64,000 nucleotides of DNA. Source: Anoplolepis gracilipes (taxonomy: Eukaryota; Arthropoda; Insecta; Hymenoptera; Formicidae). The DNA is taken from assembly GCF_047496725.1 (NCBI RefSeq), contig NC_132976.1, forward strand, positions 5,044,501 to 5,108,500. Direction: 5' to 3'. A program made the translations under genes and the position numbers. Below are positions 51,546 through 64,000 of the stretch, piece by piece; the stretch's first letter is position 1, and each line of letters begins with the position of its first letter. The notes below the pieces were generated by a model, which saw nothing but the letters and a program-made list of their open reading frames with translations, was not told the DNA's origin and searched no databases.

Positions 51546-54050
51546 ATGTTCACCAACGGTTGAAATTACCTAAACTTTCTCTTGGTGACGATATCATCGA
51601 TAAATAAATTAGAATGGCATGTAATATGCAAAGTTAAACCGCAGTAATTTAATAAGCAAGATTCTCAAAAGCACGTAACGAAATCGGATTGTTATTGAAA
51701 CGGCCGAATGTAATACTGTTTGTAGTTTTGCAATGTTCTACACCTGTTACTTTGAATGAGTTTTCTGAACATTCAAAAGTATCTTGAAATTGATCTCGAT
51801 TACGCGTACACAAAATATGCGGTCAATTTGCATTATAAAAAACATAAATAAATAAAAATATAAATCAGTCTTATAAATAAATATATAAATTTCTCTAAAT
51901 TTGAATTTCACTTGTTTTTACAATACATCTATTGTAGTGCAATAAACCTAAATCAACATAAATTTTATTCGCTTTTATAAGAGATATTAATGGCTCAAAC
52001 ATTTTTTCTGTCTTCTAAATTGTAAAGTAACACTTAGAATGATTCTATAAACTGCGTTCGCAAACGTTATTTCGACTTTAGCACTAAACTAACTAATTCC
52101 AATGTAAATTTAACACGCAATCAACTCTAATTCGATCTCTTTGCGCGATCAAAGCCACATCATTCCCGCTTCAACGAATTCTCCGCATTCTCTACGTTCC
52201 CGCGAGCCCAATGTTACTACGATACAAGTTACATCTCTGGTAACGAGAAACTCAAACCAATCATGTTTTGACAACTAAAACATAATAAAAAACGAATATT
52301 TCCAAACTGCCAAGTTATAATCATAAAATAAATCGGGAAAGAGAGAGAATATCTAGAGTATATAAAATATTATAAATACTGAGCGCCATGTATAGCACAT
52401 GACAATACGAAAGTCTATTTTGGAAAACGCGTAATTTTGTTTGGTATGCCATTGGTATTGCATATCGCGCACACATCGTAATCCGTTATATTACACGGGA
52501 TATATACGCGTGTACACGTTCGTCCATTCGGCGGTGCCGTGTAAACTGTCCGACGATGACACACTGCCCCTGTCAAATTCAGAGATTCTGCGAAAGAGAA
52601 CGAGAAAGAGAGAGAAAGAGAGAGAAGCAGCAGAAAAATAAAAAAAAAAAAAAAAAAAACGAGGTCGGCAGCCCGCGGCTGATTCGCCAGGGGCGAGCAA
52701 TTAAAAACGACGAAAGAGAAAGAGAGAGATCGACAACATCCGTTGTTCCAGCGCTGACGCAAAAGTGTGTTACTGATTTTTATTAAAAGCTACAGCGTAC
52801 GCCGCGCGTGACGCGCTTGTTAATTCGCAACAAATTACCCGCGCACCCCTTTACCTCTCTTCCTCACTTAAAACGAGGAAACTGGATGTTTCGCGAAGTT
52901 ACTATTTCATATCTCGTTTATATATCTCAATATGCATAAAAAAATATTAAAATATAATGTGTGACGCATAAAACTTTTATGTATTTCAAAATAACGGTTA
53001 AATACAGAAATATATGTGTATGCTATATAATTTTAAGGGGAAAAAAAATACTGCTCTTTTTTTTTTCATACGTTCCGTGTGTTAAATATTACACGTTAAA
53101 CATGCAGAATGCAATCTGTTTTCTTTCATGAGAAAAGCAGCGGCTGTTCCAGTGACAATTACATAATTTAGCTAAACGAAAGAACGTACCGTTATTTGGC
53201 CGATTAAAGTATACACATTGTCAGAGTAGTAAAAAATACATTATCTAACGGAAAGAGCACGTAGGTTGGTGCCTGCTGTAGTACTTCAACCCCGAGCACG
53301 TTGGCTTCCAATCGGTCGAGAGGTTAAAGCTCTTAGTCTTAGCTCCTGGATTAAAACTCTTAACGGTAATAATCTTACTCGTGTATTATAATGCCAATGG
53401 TAGTTGCGAACTACCCAAAGTTCGCGATTGAAAGCACTCTCGATCGCGAAGATTCGATGAATTGAGGAGAGATTGACGGGAGACTTTCATTTCCGCGACT
53501 CTATTTACGATAGTTGACGCGAGAATATAAAGGATATAGAGAATACGCACGCCAATACAAATACACGGATAACCGTATATGTAGGCGATTTTTGTCGAAA
53601 GGAACGCAATGGTAGGAAAGCCACCCATGTACGCTCTTGTCGTTCGCCTTTGTACGCCCATGTGTAGGCAAACGCCGTTGGAACAAACAAACAAGCGTTG
53701 ACAACATTCGATGTGAATCGATTGAGTACGTAAAATACGTAACAGAGAACGCGCACGAAATTTTCATCAAATTATCTTTTATGTTTTGATCGAAAACTCT
53801 CCGCTAGCTTCTTGATGAAGAAACTACCCGAGTAAAATAAATATTTGCGCGCAGAGAACATTCGCGTACGTATTTATATAATTTCAAATTTTTTTTCTCC
53901 ACCCACACACATACATATAATAACACACATATATAACAAAAAAATTTGTTATTTCGTTCAGTTACGTCGAACAGAAATTATTAAAACTCTCGACCAGCAT
54001 GCAATTAACCGTTACATCACGGATGAATTGTTTATTAAAATAAAATCCGT

Positions 54051-54055
<5 letters not shown>
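51546..54055. other. non-coding stretch, no gene seen
   Basis: AT-rich to about 52130, then GC-richer islands at about 52400-52870 and 53130-53900. GA-rich sequence and a 20-nt poly-A run (52640-52659) lie in the first island. Frames on both strands overlap and none is recognisable. No tRNA-like or other RNA gene was found. Confidence 0.55.

Positions 54056-54081
<26 letters not shown>
54056..54081. repeat. (AG)13 microsatellite
   Basis: AG run of 26 bp followed by AAAG units. Confidence 0.96.
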
Positions 54082-54877
54082 AAGAAAGAGAAATTGAAGT
54101 AAAAAGTCGATAATTCAATTTTCCATTCTCAATGGCTTACGCCGCCTTCTCCGCAGGCTTTCATACAGAAGCTGGCTGACGCGAAGCGACAAAAGCTGAA
54201 ACCCTTCTTTGTTCGGAAGAGTTTGCAGTTTGCAGCGTCAGATTCCATTTGATATTTCGATAATTTCCGATTCATAGGTTTTCTAGCGCCTCCGCAAACT
54301 TTCAAGCATTTCGCGTTTTACAGCTCAAACGGAATGACGGCATTTAAATGCCTGTTAAGACTATATAAACGAATGGAAAAACCAAAATAATCTATCTAAT
54401 GTTCGAGATGAAGGATTAAAAGCAATGTTCTCAAAATTATACCTGTCTCATTACATATCGGAAAATAAGTGTGTAAGATAATCTTTTCTCATTTTTAGCC
54501 GCCTCCGTAATTTGCATTCGGTATTTTTATTCTATAAAAAAAAAAAAAACAAAATATAAAATATGAAAATATTTTTCTTGTAGATTCGCGTTTATAAGAA
54601 AAAAGTGAGAGTGCGATGTACGAAGTTAAGGAGTACACGTCGTGATGCTGTTTTCTATGGACCGTCGAATTCGTGAAGTACTCTTGAGAAGTTAAGAAAG
54701 CGCGAACTTGAAGCGTCGCAGTCTGCTTACGGGCCACTCTATCGACTGTGTCAAAGAGTGCAAAGTATATCGCGTACGATTTCATAAACTTCCGTCGTCA
54801 AAGGCTACTTCATTGAATAACGATGGTTCAGAGATTTGTATAACTTCGCGAACTTCAGTCCCTTCCTAACAAATGTG

Positions 54878-54911
<34 letters not shown>

Positions 54912-57107
54912 AACTTTCCCTATGAAGATTTTATCCAACTCTTTTTTGATCTCAGATGGCAGAAAAAAGTACGTCGTTGTCGAGAGAAATTTGCGATCTA
55001 AATGTACAACAACTTTTCGTATTATATGTACGTATTAAACATGCTACGTATAAAAAAAAAATTTACACTATTTGAGTTTGCACCGAGTTAGTCATGTTCG
55101 CTAAAAATATATATCATTCGTGCAAGACTGTAACTTTATTAGCATTAAATTATATTTAAAAAATTATTTTATATTATTCGTGTGGAAAATAATTTTCATT
55201 TAAAAATAATAATTTTATGAAACATACAAGTTACTTATCCGTTTTTTGCTTCAATTAGTTAATACTGTTAATCACCTCAATGCACAAGAACATTAAAGTA
55301 ATACAAATTTTTTTGCGTATACATATGTATTATATATCCATGAATATATCAATATATCAATTAAACAAAATACCAAATATAGCTTTTTAATACATTTATG
55401 CATTTATATACATATTTTTTGAATTCATAAATGTAATCCAATGTTGAAACTCTGCAACAAAGCCCGAAACAATGTCTGACTTATGTTTCAATAGAGCTAT
55501 CAAAACTCATCTGCTGGATAACGATTATTGATACGCTACTCGATGTGACAGTGAAAATTCAGATATGTATAAAACGTTTGCGTTTGACAGCTCAATGTCC
55601 TCGATGTGAGGTGATGTGACGTCGTAATAACATAATGTAACATACACTCAGCTTTCATTTGTAAGTCATTCAGTTTTCATAGTGTAACATTATACCGCGC
55701 TTCATAGTGCAACATTATATATTCACGGGATTTTATTAATTATTCCTACAAATAATTATCACCGGTGTAATATCAACAAAACATATTGTTTGTGGTTTCA
55801 CAAACACTCTCTGAAGAGAAAATAGAATAAAAGTTCAATATATTATACATTAACGCAGGCGTAGTTTGCGGTGAATAATTTAATACGCAAGTATTGTGGC
55901 GTGCGATATTATAATTTCAAAATAATCAAGCATATGAAATGAAACCTCTTTGACACGATTATGCAAACAGATAGGGCACAATAACAATGTAATTACAATA
56001 TAGTTGCATCCAAATGAATCAAAATGGATATGATACTTGCTCTTGTATTCCAATACTAATAGTTGACATAATATTGCAAAGATAAAGATTTCAATACCAA
56101 TGAGTTTTAATTATAGATAGACTTAACTTTTTAAATTTATGAAAAGAAATAAAGAATTTCAGATGAATTCAGTTTCAAGACAATTGACATCGCCGAGATA
56201 TTTTAATCATTCGATCGCGTCATTTTTATCTTTTTTTTCTTCTTCGCGTAAAAAATATTTTATTTTCGCGCGAAGAAGATTAAAAAATAAAAACGACAAT
56301 CATTGGATTCGTATAAGTCAAAAATTCGATTAAACGCAATTCGATTTTTTACGATAACAATAATCATTCGCACGCCACATCCACTAAAACGCTGTAATTT
56401 CATTCTTCGAGAATGAAATTTTGATTTGTACCGCACGTCAATATTTTACACGTGCCATGTAAAAGCTCATCCTCGCGCGATGGTTGTTTCGATACGACAA
56501 CGCCACAATTATTACGAGCCGTGATTTTATAACTTCGTAATTGCTCGATTCAATTAAACCAACCGTCATAGATTAAATCCCCCGTATCGGGAACGGACGG
56601 TACGTTGAACTACTCGTAATTATTAAATGAAACTCTGGCCTCCTTTCCACGATCGTCCCTTCGGCGATAAAAGCCATTCACCCACTCTCCATAAGGGAGA
56701 AATACGTAGAAATCTCGATTGAACATTCATTCCATTTATAATGTTTGAATCCTTACGCTTTGCTACCGCTATTTATAAAAATTTATTTTGCAAAAAGAGC
56801 TCAAATTTTTTATACGTCTATTGACTAAGGGTCTGTCACGTATGTATGTTCATTAACGTTCATTAATGTCCAAGTATTAATTAACTCTCCATTGTTTTAT
56901 GCATAGCAGCATTTTGGTACAGTTAATTATTTTACTACATTTGTGTTAAATGTAGTTTAAATGACGGGACTTTTCTAAAATTATATTTATTATATTATAT
57001 ATTTGTTTTCTATTATATATATATATATATACTATCTGAGAATTAATTAACTATTAAATATTTTAACATGTCTCCTATTATGAAACAGTTTTCATTGTCT
57101 TCCATAT

Positions 57108-57108
<1 letters not shown>
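54082..57108. other. non-coding stretch, mostly AT-rich
   Basis: Short GC-richer patches at about 54120-54330 and 56200-56720. A TA run with an AA break lies at 54878-54910 and another at 57014-57031. A short hairpin AATTTCATTCT/AGAATGAAATT occurs at 56396-56420. No gene or RNA is recognised. Confidence 0.6.
55677..55719. repeat. 24-bp tandem duplication
   Basis: TTCATAGTGTAACATTATA at 55677 is repeated with one change at 55701. Confidence 0.85.

Positions 57109-57150
<42 letters not shown>
57109..57150. repeat. (AC)21 microsatellite
   Basis: 42 bp of uninterrupted AC, followed by AGAGATATAT. It is the only long AC/GT tract in the window. Confidence 0.97.
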
Positions 57151-57154
<4 letters not shown>

Positions 57155-57352
57155 ATATATTACAATACTGTCATAGATATTATCTCGAAAGTTTAAGTTA
57201 AACAAAAATTTTAATATAACATTTGATTATTTTAACAAATATTGTTTACCATATCATTAGTCACAGGAAGATATAACAAGGATGTCGACAATATGATTCT
57301 CTCTATCTCTATGCGCACTTATAATGGTAATTACGTATATCAGAACGTCGCC

Positions 57353-57408
57353 AATTGTAGGAGCCTCGTAATAGTGTCACGTCTTATCGATAACGTTCTC
57401 CTACAATT
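57353..57408. other. inverted repeat, 11-bp perfect stem
   Basis: AATTGTAGGAG (57353-57363) and CTCCTACAATT (57398-57408) are exact complements around a 34-nt loop. Partial further pairing (CGT with ACG) lies inside. It is shorter than a typical microRNA precursor stem, and no known microRNA sequence is present. Confidence 0.5.
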
Positions 57409-60400
57409 ATCGTGGTTCTAACAGAATCGCTCTGCCACACAATGCACTTCGCTTAGGTCACGGTGGCAAACTATTATACCCAAGGCGAATGTTCAGATCA
57501 GCTGAAACGACACAATCAGCGGATCACAGTCAGCGTGAAATATATTCAAATCATACGATCGCAATATTCTATCGGACGAAAAACGATAGTTACGTTTCAA
57601 TCTATTATAATTTACGAGCGTAAGTGATATGCCGGAAGCTGCGACGCGATACATCAAAAATACACCCCATCGATCTCGTACCCGGGATTGCACGTCGAAA
57701 TTAGGTCAGTATCGGTAAACGGTGAACAATGGGGTGCCACGGTAAATTCGCCGTATTCGCCAACCCCACCGTCAGCATACACGTGATGTGTGTGCCGTCG
57801 TAATTTGACCTCCTTAGATCTGTCCATGTACATCTGGCCAATATCTGTGTATTTGAGTATATACTGGATGCTTCTCGAATGTATTTGGGATTGTGCTTTA
57901 CCAATGTATATTCTATGAATTGCAAAATTATATACTACAACGTTTGTTAGGTGAAAGAGCGCATTCGCGGACCTATACTCGTATATGATATTGTCAATGC
58001 AATTCGTATCATAATAAGATTTCACCAAATATTATATAGGTACATCCTGTATACATACACGTGTATGTATGGTGTGTTGTATATATATATATATGTATAT
58101 ACATCGGATCAGTCGACCTATTGAGTCTCATTACGGACGGCTCAAAACGCGATCAGCAACATGAACACACTCATACAATTCGCAATATAAACCGTTCAGA
58201 ATGCGCTCGACTAATAGCATGGTCAGTAGTTTCGAAATGTACATATGAACAGATCTGCGACTCAAATTTCTATCACGTCCCGATAGCGGAGAATAATTTT
58301 CTACTTACCGTGCCGACTCCGTTTGTCCACCATGAATATTTCGCATAGCCTGTGATCGCGATTCCCGAGGCATCGATAAACGGAATATTAATTAATGCGA
58401 ATAACGCCCCAGCAGTGCTATTATAAAGTTAACTATATCAAAAGCATTCCTTTTCATGCGTATTTATTCTCCGCAACATTTAATTGTGTTCTTTTTCATT
58501 TTAAATATTAATAAAGATAAAATCTATGTGCAATATAAAAAAAAAAAAATAAGTATTTTTGATTATGTTATATTTAAAACATTATGCATCTTGAAAGTAA
58601 CATATCAAAGTATCCTTAAAACAGCTAGAATTTTCAGTCAGATATAACGATTTTTAGTTTATACTTTAACAGGTGCGTTACTTTGTTGTCTGATGATATA
58701 ATGGATGTTTGTATATACGCACTTTTAAACACTTATATTGTTCCCAAATAATACTTTTTCATTATTTTATTTTACAGATAACAAAATATTTTTGTAAAGC
58801 AATAAAAAATTGAATAAAAGTAATTTTGATTTTTACTTTTACGATAAAGTATATATTTTCTGTTGCATTTCTGATATTTTTTAATATTAGATATTTTTTA
58901 ATTCTAAAATATAAAACAATCGGATAAAATATACATATATCATTTTTTAATTTTTATAATATTTGTATATTTTTTAATATTATTATAAATTAACTGTATA
59001 TAATAATTGAAATTGGCTATTGTTTCAGCGCATAGTGAATAATTTGACATAGATCGATATTTTATTCATTAAATTTATTAGTTATTAAAACACCAATGTG
59101 TGAAATAAACTCAAATCAATGACACTACTAGATTAGTACTTAATATCAAGCTAATAGAAAGTTAATGAAAATTTAAAATCATAATTTCGCCTATTATTAC
59201 TATCCTTTGTATTATAATTTAGTTATCATATTTTGATTATAAAATAAAAATAAAACATAATACTTTTAGAAATAGTCTCATATTATGAATCCGAATTTTT
59301 TCAACAAATTCAATTGCTTCTTACAATACATATAAGCAAATCAATTGCATATTTTACATTTATAATTTACTCGGAATCTTATTTTAAAATAATATTCACA
59401 TATTCAATTGATAATTCTTCATTATTGTTTCTAAAACTGCCTGTCATTTTTTCTATAATTTAATTTTGCATCACAAATTTCAAACATAAATCAAAGCGGA
59501 TATTATATTTATAAGAAATTACATAAATTATGTTAGATTTCTCCAATTAGGCCAATCAAATAGGCCATCGATAATCTCCGCATGATATACTAATTCACTC
59601 GTTTCCCATCATCAGCTTTATGATTAATTTACCGACGACTGCAGGGAGTGTTTGTGTGACGCGCCTTCTCTGAAGATGATGAATGCGATCTAATACGGCT
59701 GAATTGGAACGACTGATTGGCTGACTGATATGTTTCATTTGTCCATTGTCCATTAAATGAGCACCAAATAACGATACATTGTTTTTCGCGAATATATGTA
59801 TGACGTGCGCGTAAACGAGAGTTTGAGCTTAACAAACGCAGGTAGGCCGGCAGGGGATGGTGGTGAGCTAACAGAGGATGCAAACGATAAGGGATGGCAC
59901 GAGGGTTGGGGGTCGGGAAAACTTTTCAAGCCTGCGGAAACAATGCCAAGAGACGGGCGACAGCCGGTTTAATTAAACGCATCGTCAGCTCTATATGGCA
60001 ACACTATGCCAACGCGGTGTTACGCACGTGCATCTTCTCCATTGTGCACGTATACATCTGAGCCATGGTAGATTTCACATTTCACGTGAAGAGACTCCCT
60101 AGCACGATCGTGCTAACTAGGAAAGGAGGGGAAAATTGAAAGGATATATACGTAGCGCATCGTGTATAGTGTATAGAAAGACGGGTAAGTGAAACCAACC
60201 AGCTACCGAAATCCATAAAAGGTGCAAAGCATTTCAATAAATAAAGATGCAGGTTTGAATAAATGTGAAATATCGAAGTGCGTCTAGCAAATGTCAAGTT
60301 TACATTTAAGTTCGAAATTATGCGAACAAATTAGAGTTATCATACTTCAATGCATGATTAGAATGAAAATCGATTGAAAGTAAAAACGGATATAAAACGC

Positions 60401-61460
60401 TAGCAAAGTGTTAGCGTGGTGATAAGTATTGATCGATTATTCATTTTTAAAGTGAAACAATCACGAAATACATCTGTCATTGTCAAAGATGAAAAACAGC
60501 TATTTGTCACGTGTTCTTCTTTCCTTTATTCCAAGAATGAAATGCTTCAAAAATAAAAGAATAAGTGAAAAAGATAAGAGTATCCGTGAATTAAACCGTT
60601 TACATCTCGCATTTTTTATGATACCATTATAAATATTATTACAAATACTATAAATTTATAATAACAAATGTTATAAATTTATAAATATTTATACATCCTT
60701 AATTGCGCTTGAATTAATCTTTCTCTTTTTATTATAATTTTTATTTCAAAAAATTATCCAAATGTTATTCTTTCCATAAAATTATTATAGTAATTATTAT
60801 TGTAATTATTATTGTAATTATTAACAATTTATGCTGTAAAAAGGCAAAAATCTATGTATTTGGACATTTCAATTCTTTTACACATATTACAATAATATAA
60901 AAATATAACAAGTAAATATGTGAAGATTGTATAAAACGTACGAATATTTAGAAAATTCAGTCAATATTGATAATAATTCTATAAAGACTATCACGATTTT
61001 GTGTTTACACAGAACTTTGAAACCATCCGAGAACGCTTTTGAAGTTATTCAAAGCGCGTGCACGTGAATTTTATGTATGAGCACGTATATAAGCGAGCGA
61101 ACGACTCGACAAGGTACTAGGAAATTAAGTGGATCGTCCAATGTTGAATATTACAGCAATGGATCATACGAATAAGAGAAAGAAAGAGAGAAACAGTTTA
61201 CAACAAAATTATTAAAAAATAAAAATTAATAAGAGAAAAATAAACTCTTGCAGACGCAAAATTTTTATTTTGTATTATATATTGTATTATATTTTAAAGA
61301 TTCGTTAAATTTTTTTAAATGTTAATTTAAAAGAATTTTATATATATATATTTGTCACCTTTATATAATGTCGAATATTTCCATGATTAAATCTCCACGT
61401 GTATAACTCTAACTAAAACATCCTATATGTATTATCTATAATATCCTGTATACATATACC

Positions 61461-61464
<4 letters not shown>
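57409..61464. other. non-coding stretch with GC-richer islands
   Basis: Islands at about 57409-58400 and 59620-60120, AT-rich between and after. A 124-codon minus-strand frame (57654-58028) overlaps another frame and is not recognisable. Other small items are the palindrome AGCACGATCGTGCT at 60101-60114, a splice-donor-like CGG|GTAAGTG near 60186, a 12-bp tandem repeat (GTAATTATTATT, 60790-60825), and GCACGTATATAAGCG at 61081-61095, which resembles a TATA box. No gene is supported. Confidence 0.5.
58051..58070. other. 20-bp perfect palindrome with E-box core
   Basis: ATACATACAC joined to GTGTATGTAT is a perfect palindrome, and its centre is CACGTG, the canonical bHLH E-box. Confidence 0.7.

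Positions 61465-61518
<54 letters not shown>
61465..61518. repeat. (TA)27 microsatellite
   Basis: Uninterrupted TA run of 54 bp. Confidence 0.97.
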
Positions 61519-61522
<4 letters not shown>

Positions 61523-63060
61523 CCTTACTAGATTTATATAACATTAAAATCTTTATAAAGAGAATAAATAATGTATTTAATTTATAAGCCACATATATCA
61601 TAAAGATTTAACGTTAAGTCAAAGGATTTAATTATGAAGCATCGATATAATTAATTAACTGAGATTACAACGCTTGTCTTTTGACTCGACGTTTATTGCG
61701 TGCCTTCGAGCGCACATGTGCACGTGACTTGTAACGGAGAATTGCACAGACAAACCGCAAAACCATTCGCTGTAGCAAATTCACTCTATCTAAAGCATCT
61801 TGCTGCTTTACAAGCGTCTTAGTTGCATAAGCATCTTAGTAGAAACGTCGATAACGCAAACAGAACAATCTAATCCGTATTAATGTATGCTTTAATCGAT
61901 CAAAGCGCATAGACAATCGCTATCGTTTATGAAGAATGCAATAATAAGCTTAAATAATACATTTTTTTCTTGACTTATTTATCATTAATCAATTATTCTC
62001 TCAAAAAAAAAATCTCCAAAAATCCTGAGAATATATGAGATACTCATTATATTTTTATATTTTATTTAAACTTTTGTAAAAGTTAAAAAAAAAGTCAAAA
62101 TTAATATTCCAAACATAAAATATTTATCCGTAAAATCAGGCCTGCAACAATCCTTTGGCTTAATTGAAAGGCCAAAACTTTTTTATTTCTAGATTCTTTA
62201 CTTCGTATATTCAATACAATGATGCGAGATTATGAAATCATCGCGCGCTTCTTTCTCTTTTCATTTTATTCGTTCGTTTCGTCGATAAAGACAAACATGC
62301 TAACGCTATCCCGCAATCCCGCAATCGTTTGCAGTTCTCTGCCCCTTAATCCCACGCGTGTTCGCATCGTCCGTTGCACGCCCGCGAGCATCGTAACTTC
62401 TGTGCAGCCGTTACGTGCGTCCGCTGACCGAAGGTAAACTGCAGACGGGGTCGGTACGCCGGCAGCGAGGGAAGGTAAACAAAAAAAAAAAAAAAAAAAG
62501 AAAGAAAAGGTCGCGAAATATATAGAAGCGTCGGCAGTGCCGGTGAAGAATGGAGCTAGAAAGGTACGAAAAAGAGCATAACAAGGGAGCAACGGCCACA
62601 GAGAGAGCGAAAAGTCAGAAAAAGCAAGAAGCATGGAATGCAGTTTCATATGCACGCAATTCTGCGCACGCATGTAAACATATGATGAAATTGCGGTTAT
62701 GCATTTTTTACTGCCACACGATTGCTGATTAAATAATTAATGCGATATTAAATTTTAAATAACACGCGTTGTTTCTGAAAACAAGCTATTGTTTTCATGA
62801 AAAAAAAAAACTATAGAAATAAAAATAAAATCAGATTATAATTAAAGACTAAAGTCAAGAGGAAAATATAACGATCATCAGATGTACAACTATACATTTT
62901 CCTCGATGATCAAACAGATAAGTTGCATCGATTCGATTACGAAATAAAATATATAAGTTTATTTCAAGATCTCCTTAATGAAAGCCAAAGTACAAAGTAA
63001 TGAAGCTCTCTGATTTTCAATTCCCTAGCTTTTCAGCGATTTTAAAAAGCATCTAATTTC
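61519..63060. other. non-coding stretch, no gene seen
   Basis: AT-rich with GC-richer patches at about 61670-61900 and 62220-62720. A 19-nt poly-A run lies at 62481-62499. Opposite-strand frames overlap in the second patch, and none is recognised. Confidence 0.58.
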
Positions 63061-63070
63061 AAGCACCCGG

Positions 63071-63078
63071 TATATATA
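63071..63078 (+). promoter_or_regulatory. candidate TATA box
   Basis: TATATATA flanked by GC-richer sequence, about 41 bp upstream of the ATG of the longest open frame in the window. Weak evidence by itself. Confidence 0.18.
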
Positions 63079-63111
63079 CGCAGCCACGTATCCTCCGGCA
63101 CATACGTTCGC

Positions 63112-63735
63112 ATGCGCATTTTCTTTTTTCACGCGAAAGAGTCCCACCTTGGCCAGGAAACACACGTTGGCGAAATTTATTCGTCTGCACGGCCTCTTAA
63201 ATCACGACTCTCGAGCTCGATCTCGCGCCCTTTTCGCACAGCACCCACATGCAGCCACGTGCTCGCCCACATAATCACCCTCACGACTACTACCACCACC
63301 GTCGTTGTCGTTTCCTTTTACCCTCTTCAGCGCCCCTTATCGTTCTTCTCTCCCTGCCCGCGACCGGCATCTGCTGCTGCCGGGAACGGCAGTGCATATT
63401 TTATTTTCAAAGCCGGCCGCATTGACAATTTGCAGCAGCGTTATGTAAATGCGCCGTCACGTACGCGCAACCACCGCGTTCTTCCTTTCGGTGAGGGAGA
63501 GTTTCAGAATGGAGAGAAGACGGTCGGGATGCAGTCGAGGATAAAAGGGAGTCGGAGGTTGGGAGAGGCCGAAGGTTTTGTCGGCGCCCGATCGCTCGGA
63601 AAAGTGCACTGCGGAACGCACTTTCTTACTCTCCTCCATCGCATGTTCCCGCATGATGCAGCGCAGCGTGTCCTGAAGAGTAAAGCCGCGGGCAAGAAGA
63701 CTGCTTTTTCACAGCGTTGCATGTGCTGCATCTAG
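63112..63735 (+). other. longest open frame in the window, 207 codons, unrecognised
   Basis: Starts with ATG (context TCGCATGCG, no A at -3) and runs 207 codons to a TAG, across a CpG-rich island. The predicted protein is basic, with a Thr6-Val4 run near residue 60 from a degenerate ACN/GTN repeat, and scattered Cys. I see no signal peptide, membrane helix or known domain. Minus-strand frames (63457-63654, 63504-63731) overlap its second half, as is usual for GC-rich chance frames. A TATA-like box lies just upstream. It could be a young or lineage-specific gene, part of a non-coding transcript, or chance. Confidence 0.18.
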
Positions 63736-64000
63736 ATGCGTCTGAGTAAGTTTACTTTCGAGAAATACGCAAAAATAATGCATATATGAGACGAATAAAT
63801 ATACATAGATAAATAATTATATAAAAAATTACGCGTCTATTCCCGAGTTAATAATAAACAATTTGACAACAAATTTGTATATTAGAAGGATTAATTGAAT
63901 GAGAATATATTATCTAATATTTTTAAAGAATTTTAAATTATAATTATATGCGCTGGAAAAATGTAATTATTAGTAAAGCACAAAAGTGAGAAATATGGTT
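63736..64000. other. AT-rich end of window, nothing seen
   Basis: Short AT-rich sequence to the window end with no open frame or repeat of note. Confidence 0.7.

Noticed and set aside
53250..53360. GC-balanced stretch with repeated GCACGT and AAAGCTCTTAG, considered as a tRNA or small RNA
   Set aside because: No A and B boxes, no cloverleaf pairing, and no convincing stem.
60100..60115. TAGCACGATCGTGCTA palindrome
   Set aside because: Eight-base half-sites are expected about once in a window of this size.

Overview
This window reads as nuclear DNA from an insect, most plausibly a hymenopteran such as an ant, wasp or bee. The basis is indirect: AT-rich sequence, CpG dinucleotides that do not look depleted (CG, CGCG and TCGCG are common even far from any gene signal), many long dinucleotide microsatellites, and no bacterial-style gene packing. 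No protein, rRNA or tRNA could be recognised that would fix the species, so the assignment is inference.

The 64 kb is essentially gene-free as far as it can be read by eye. None of the open frames matches a family I recognise. Most lie in short GC-richer islands, overlap open frames on the other strand, or are translations of microsatellites. The strongest gene-like signal is a possible first exon on the plus strand near 41.4-41.55 kb: a TATATAAA box, a purine-rich leader, an ATG, and a consensus splice donor closing a 24-codon open frame in phase 0. A few longer open frames (63.1-63.7 kb, 28.9-29.3 kb, 33.3-33.6 kb and others) are listed at low confidence.

What the sequence does show is repeats. 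From left to right: a 45-bp tandem duplication (4.9 kb); a 1.3-kb inverted-repeat element with an AT-tract hairpin at its right end (8.8-10.2 kb); next to it an array of about 34-bp units whose flanking stems change in sequence but stay complementary (10.56-10.75 kb); a 94-bp GA tract (11.3 kb); a diverged duplicated segment (19.1 kb and 24.1 kb); a 216-bp foldback MITE-like element with paired subterminal motifs (19.5 kb); a cluster of GC-balanced inverted repeats (31.1-31.3 kb); a partial third copy of the 8.8-kb family (36.5 kb); and a two-copy degenerate element at 50.6 and 51.3 kb that could be remains of an LTR retrotransposon.

Between these the window alternates between AT-rich stretches and GC/CpG-richer islands of about 0.3-1.2 kb, roughly every 1-2 kb. 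There is no operon or gene set to interpret. The best overall reading is a large intergenic region or long intron(s), shaped by microsatellite growth and decayed transposable elements.
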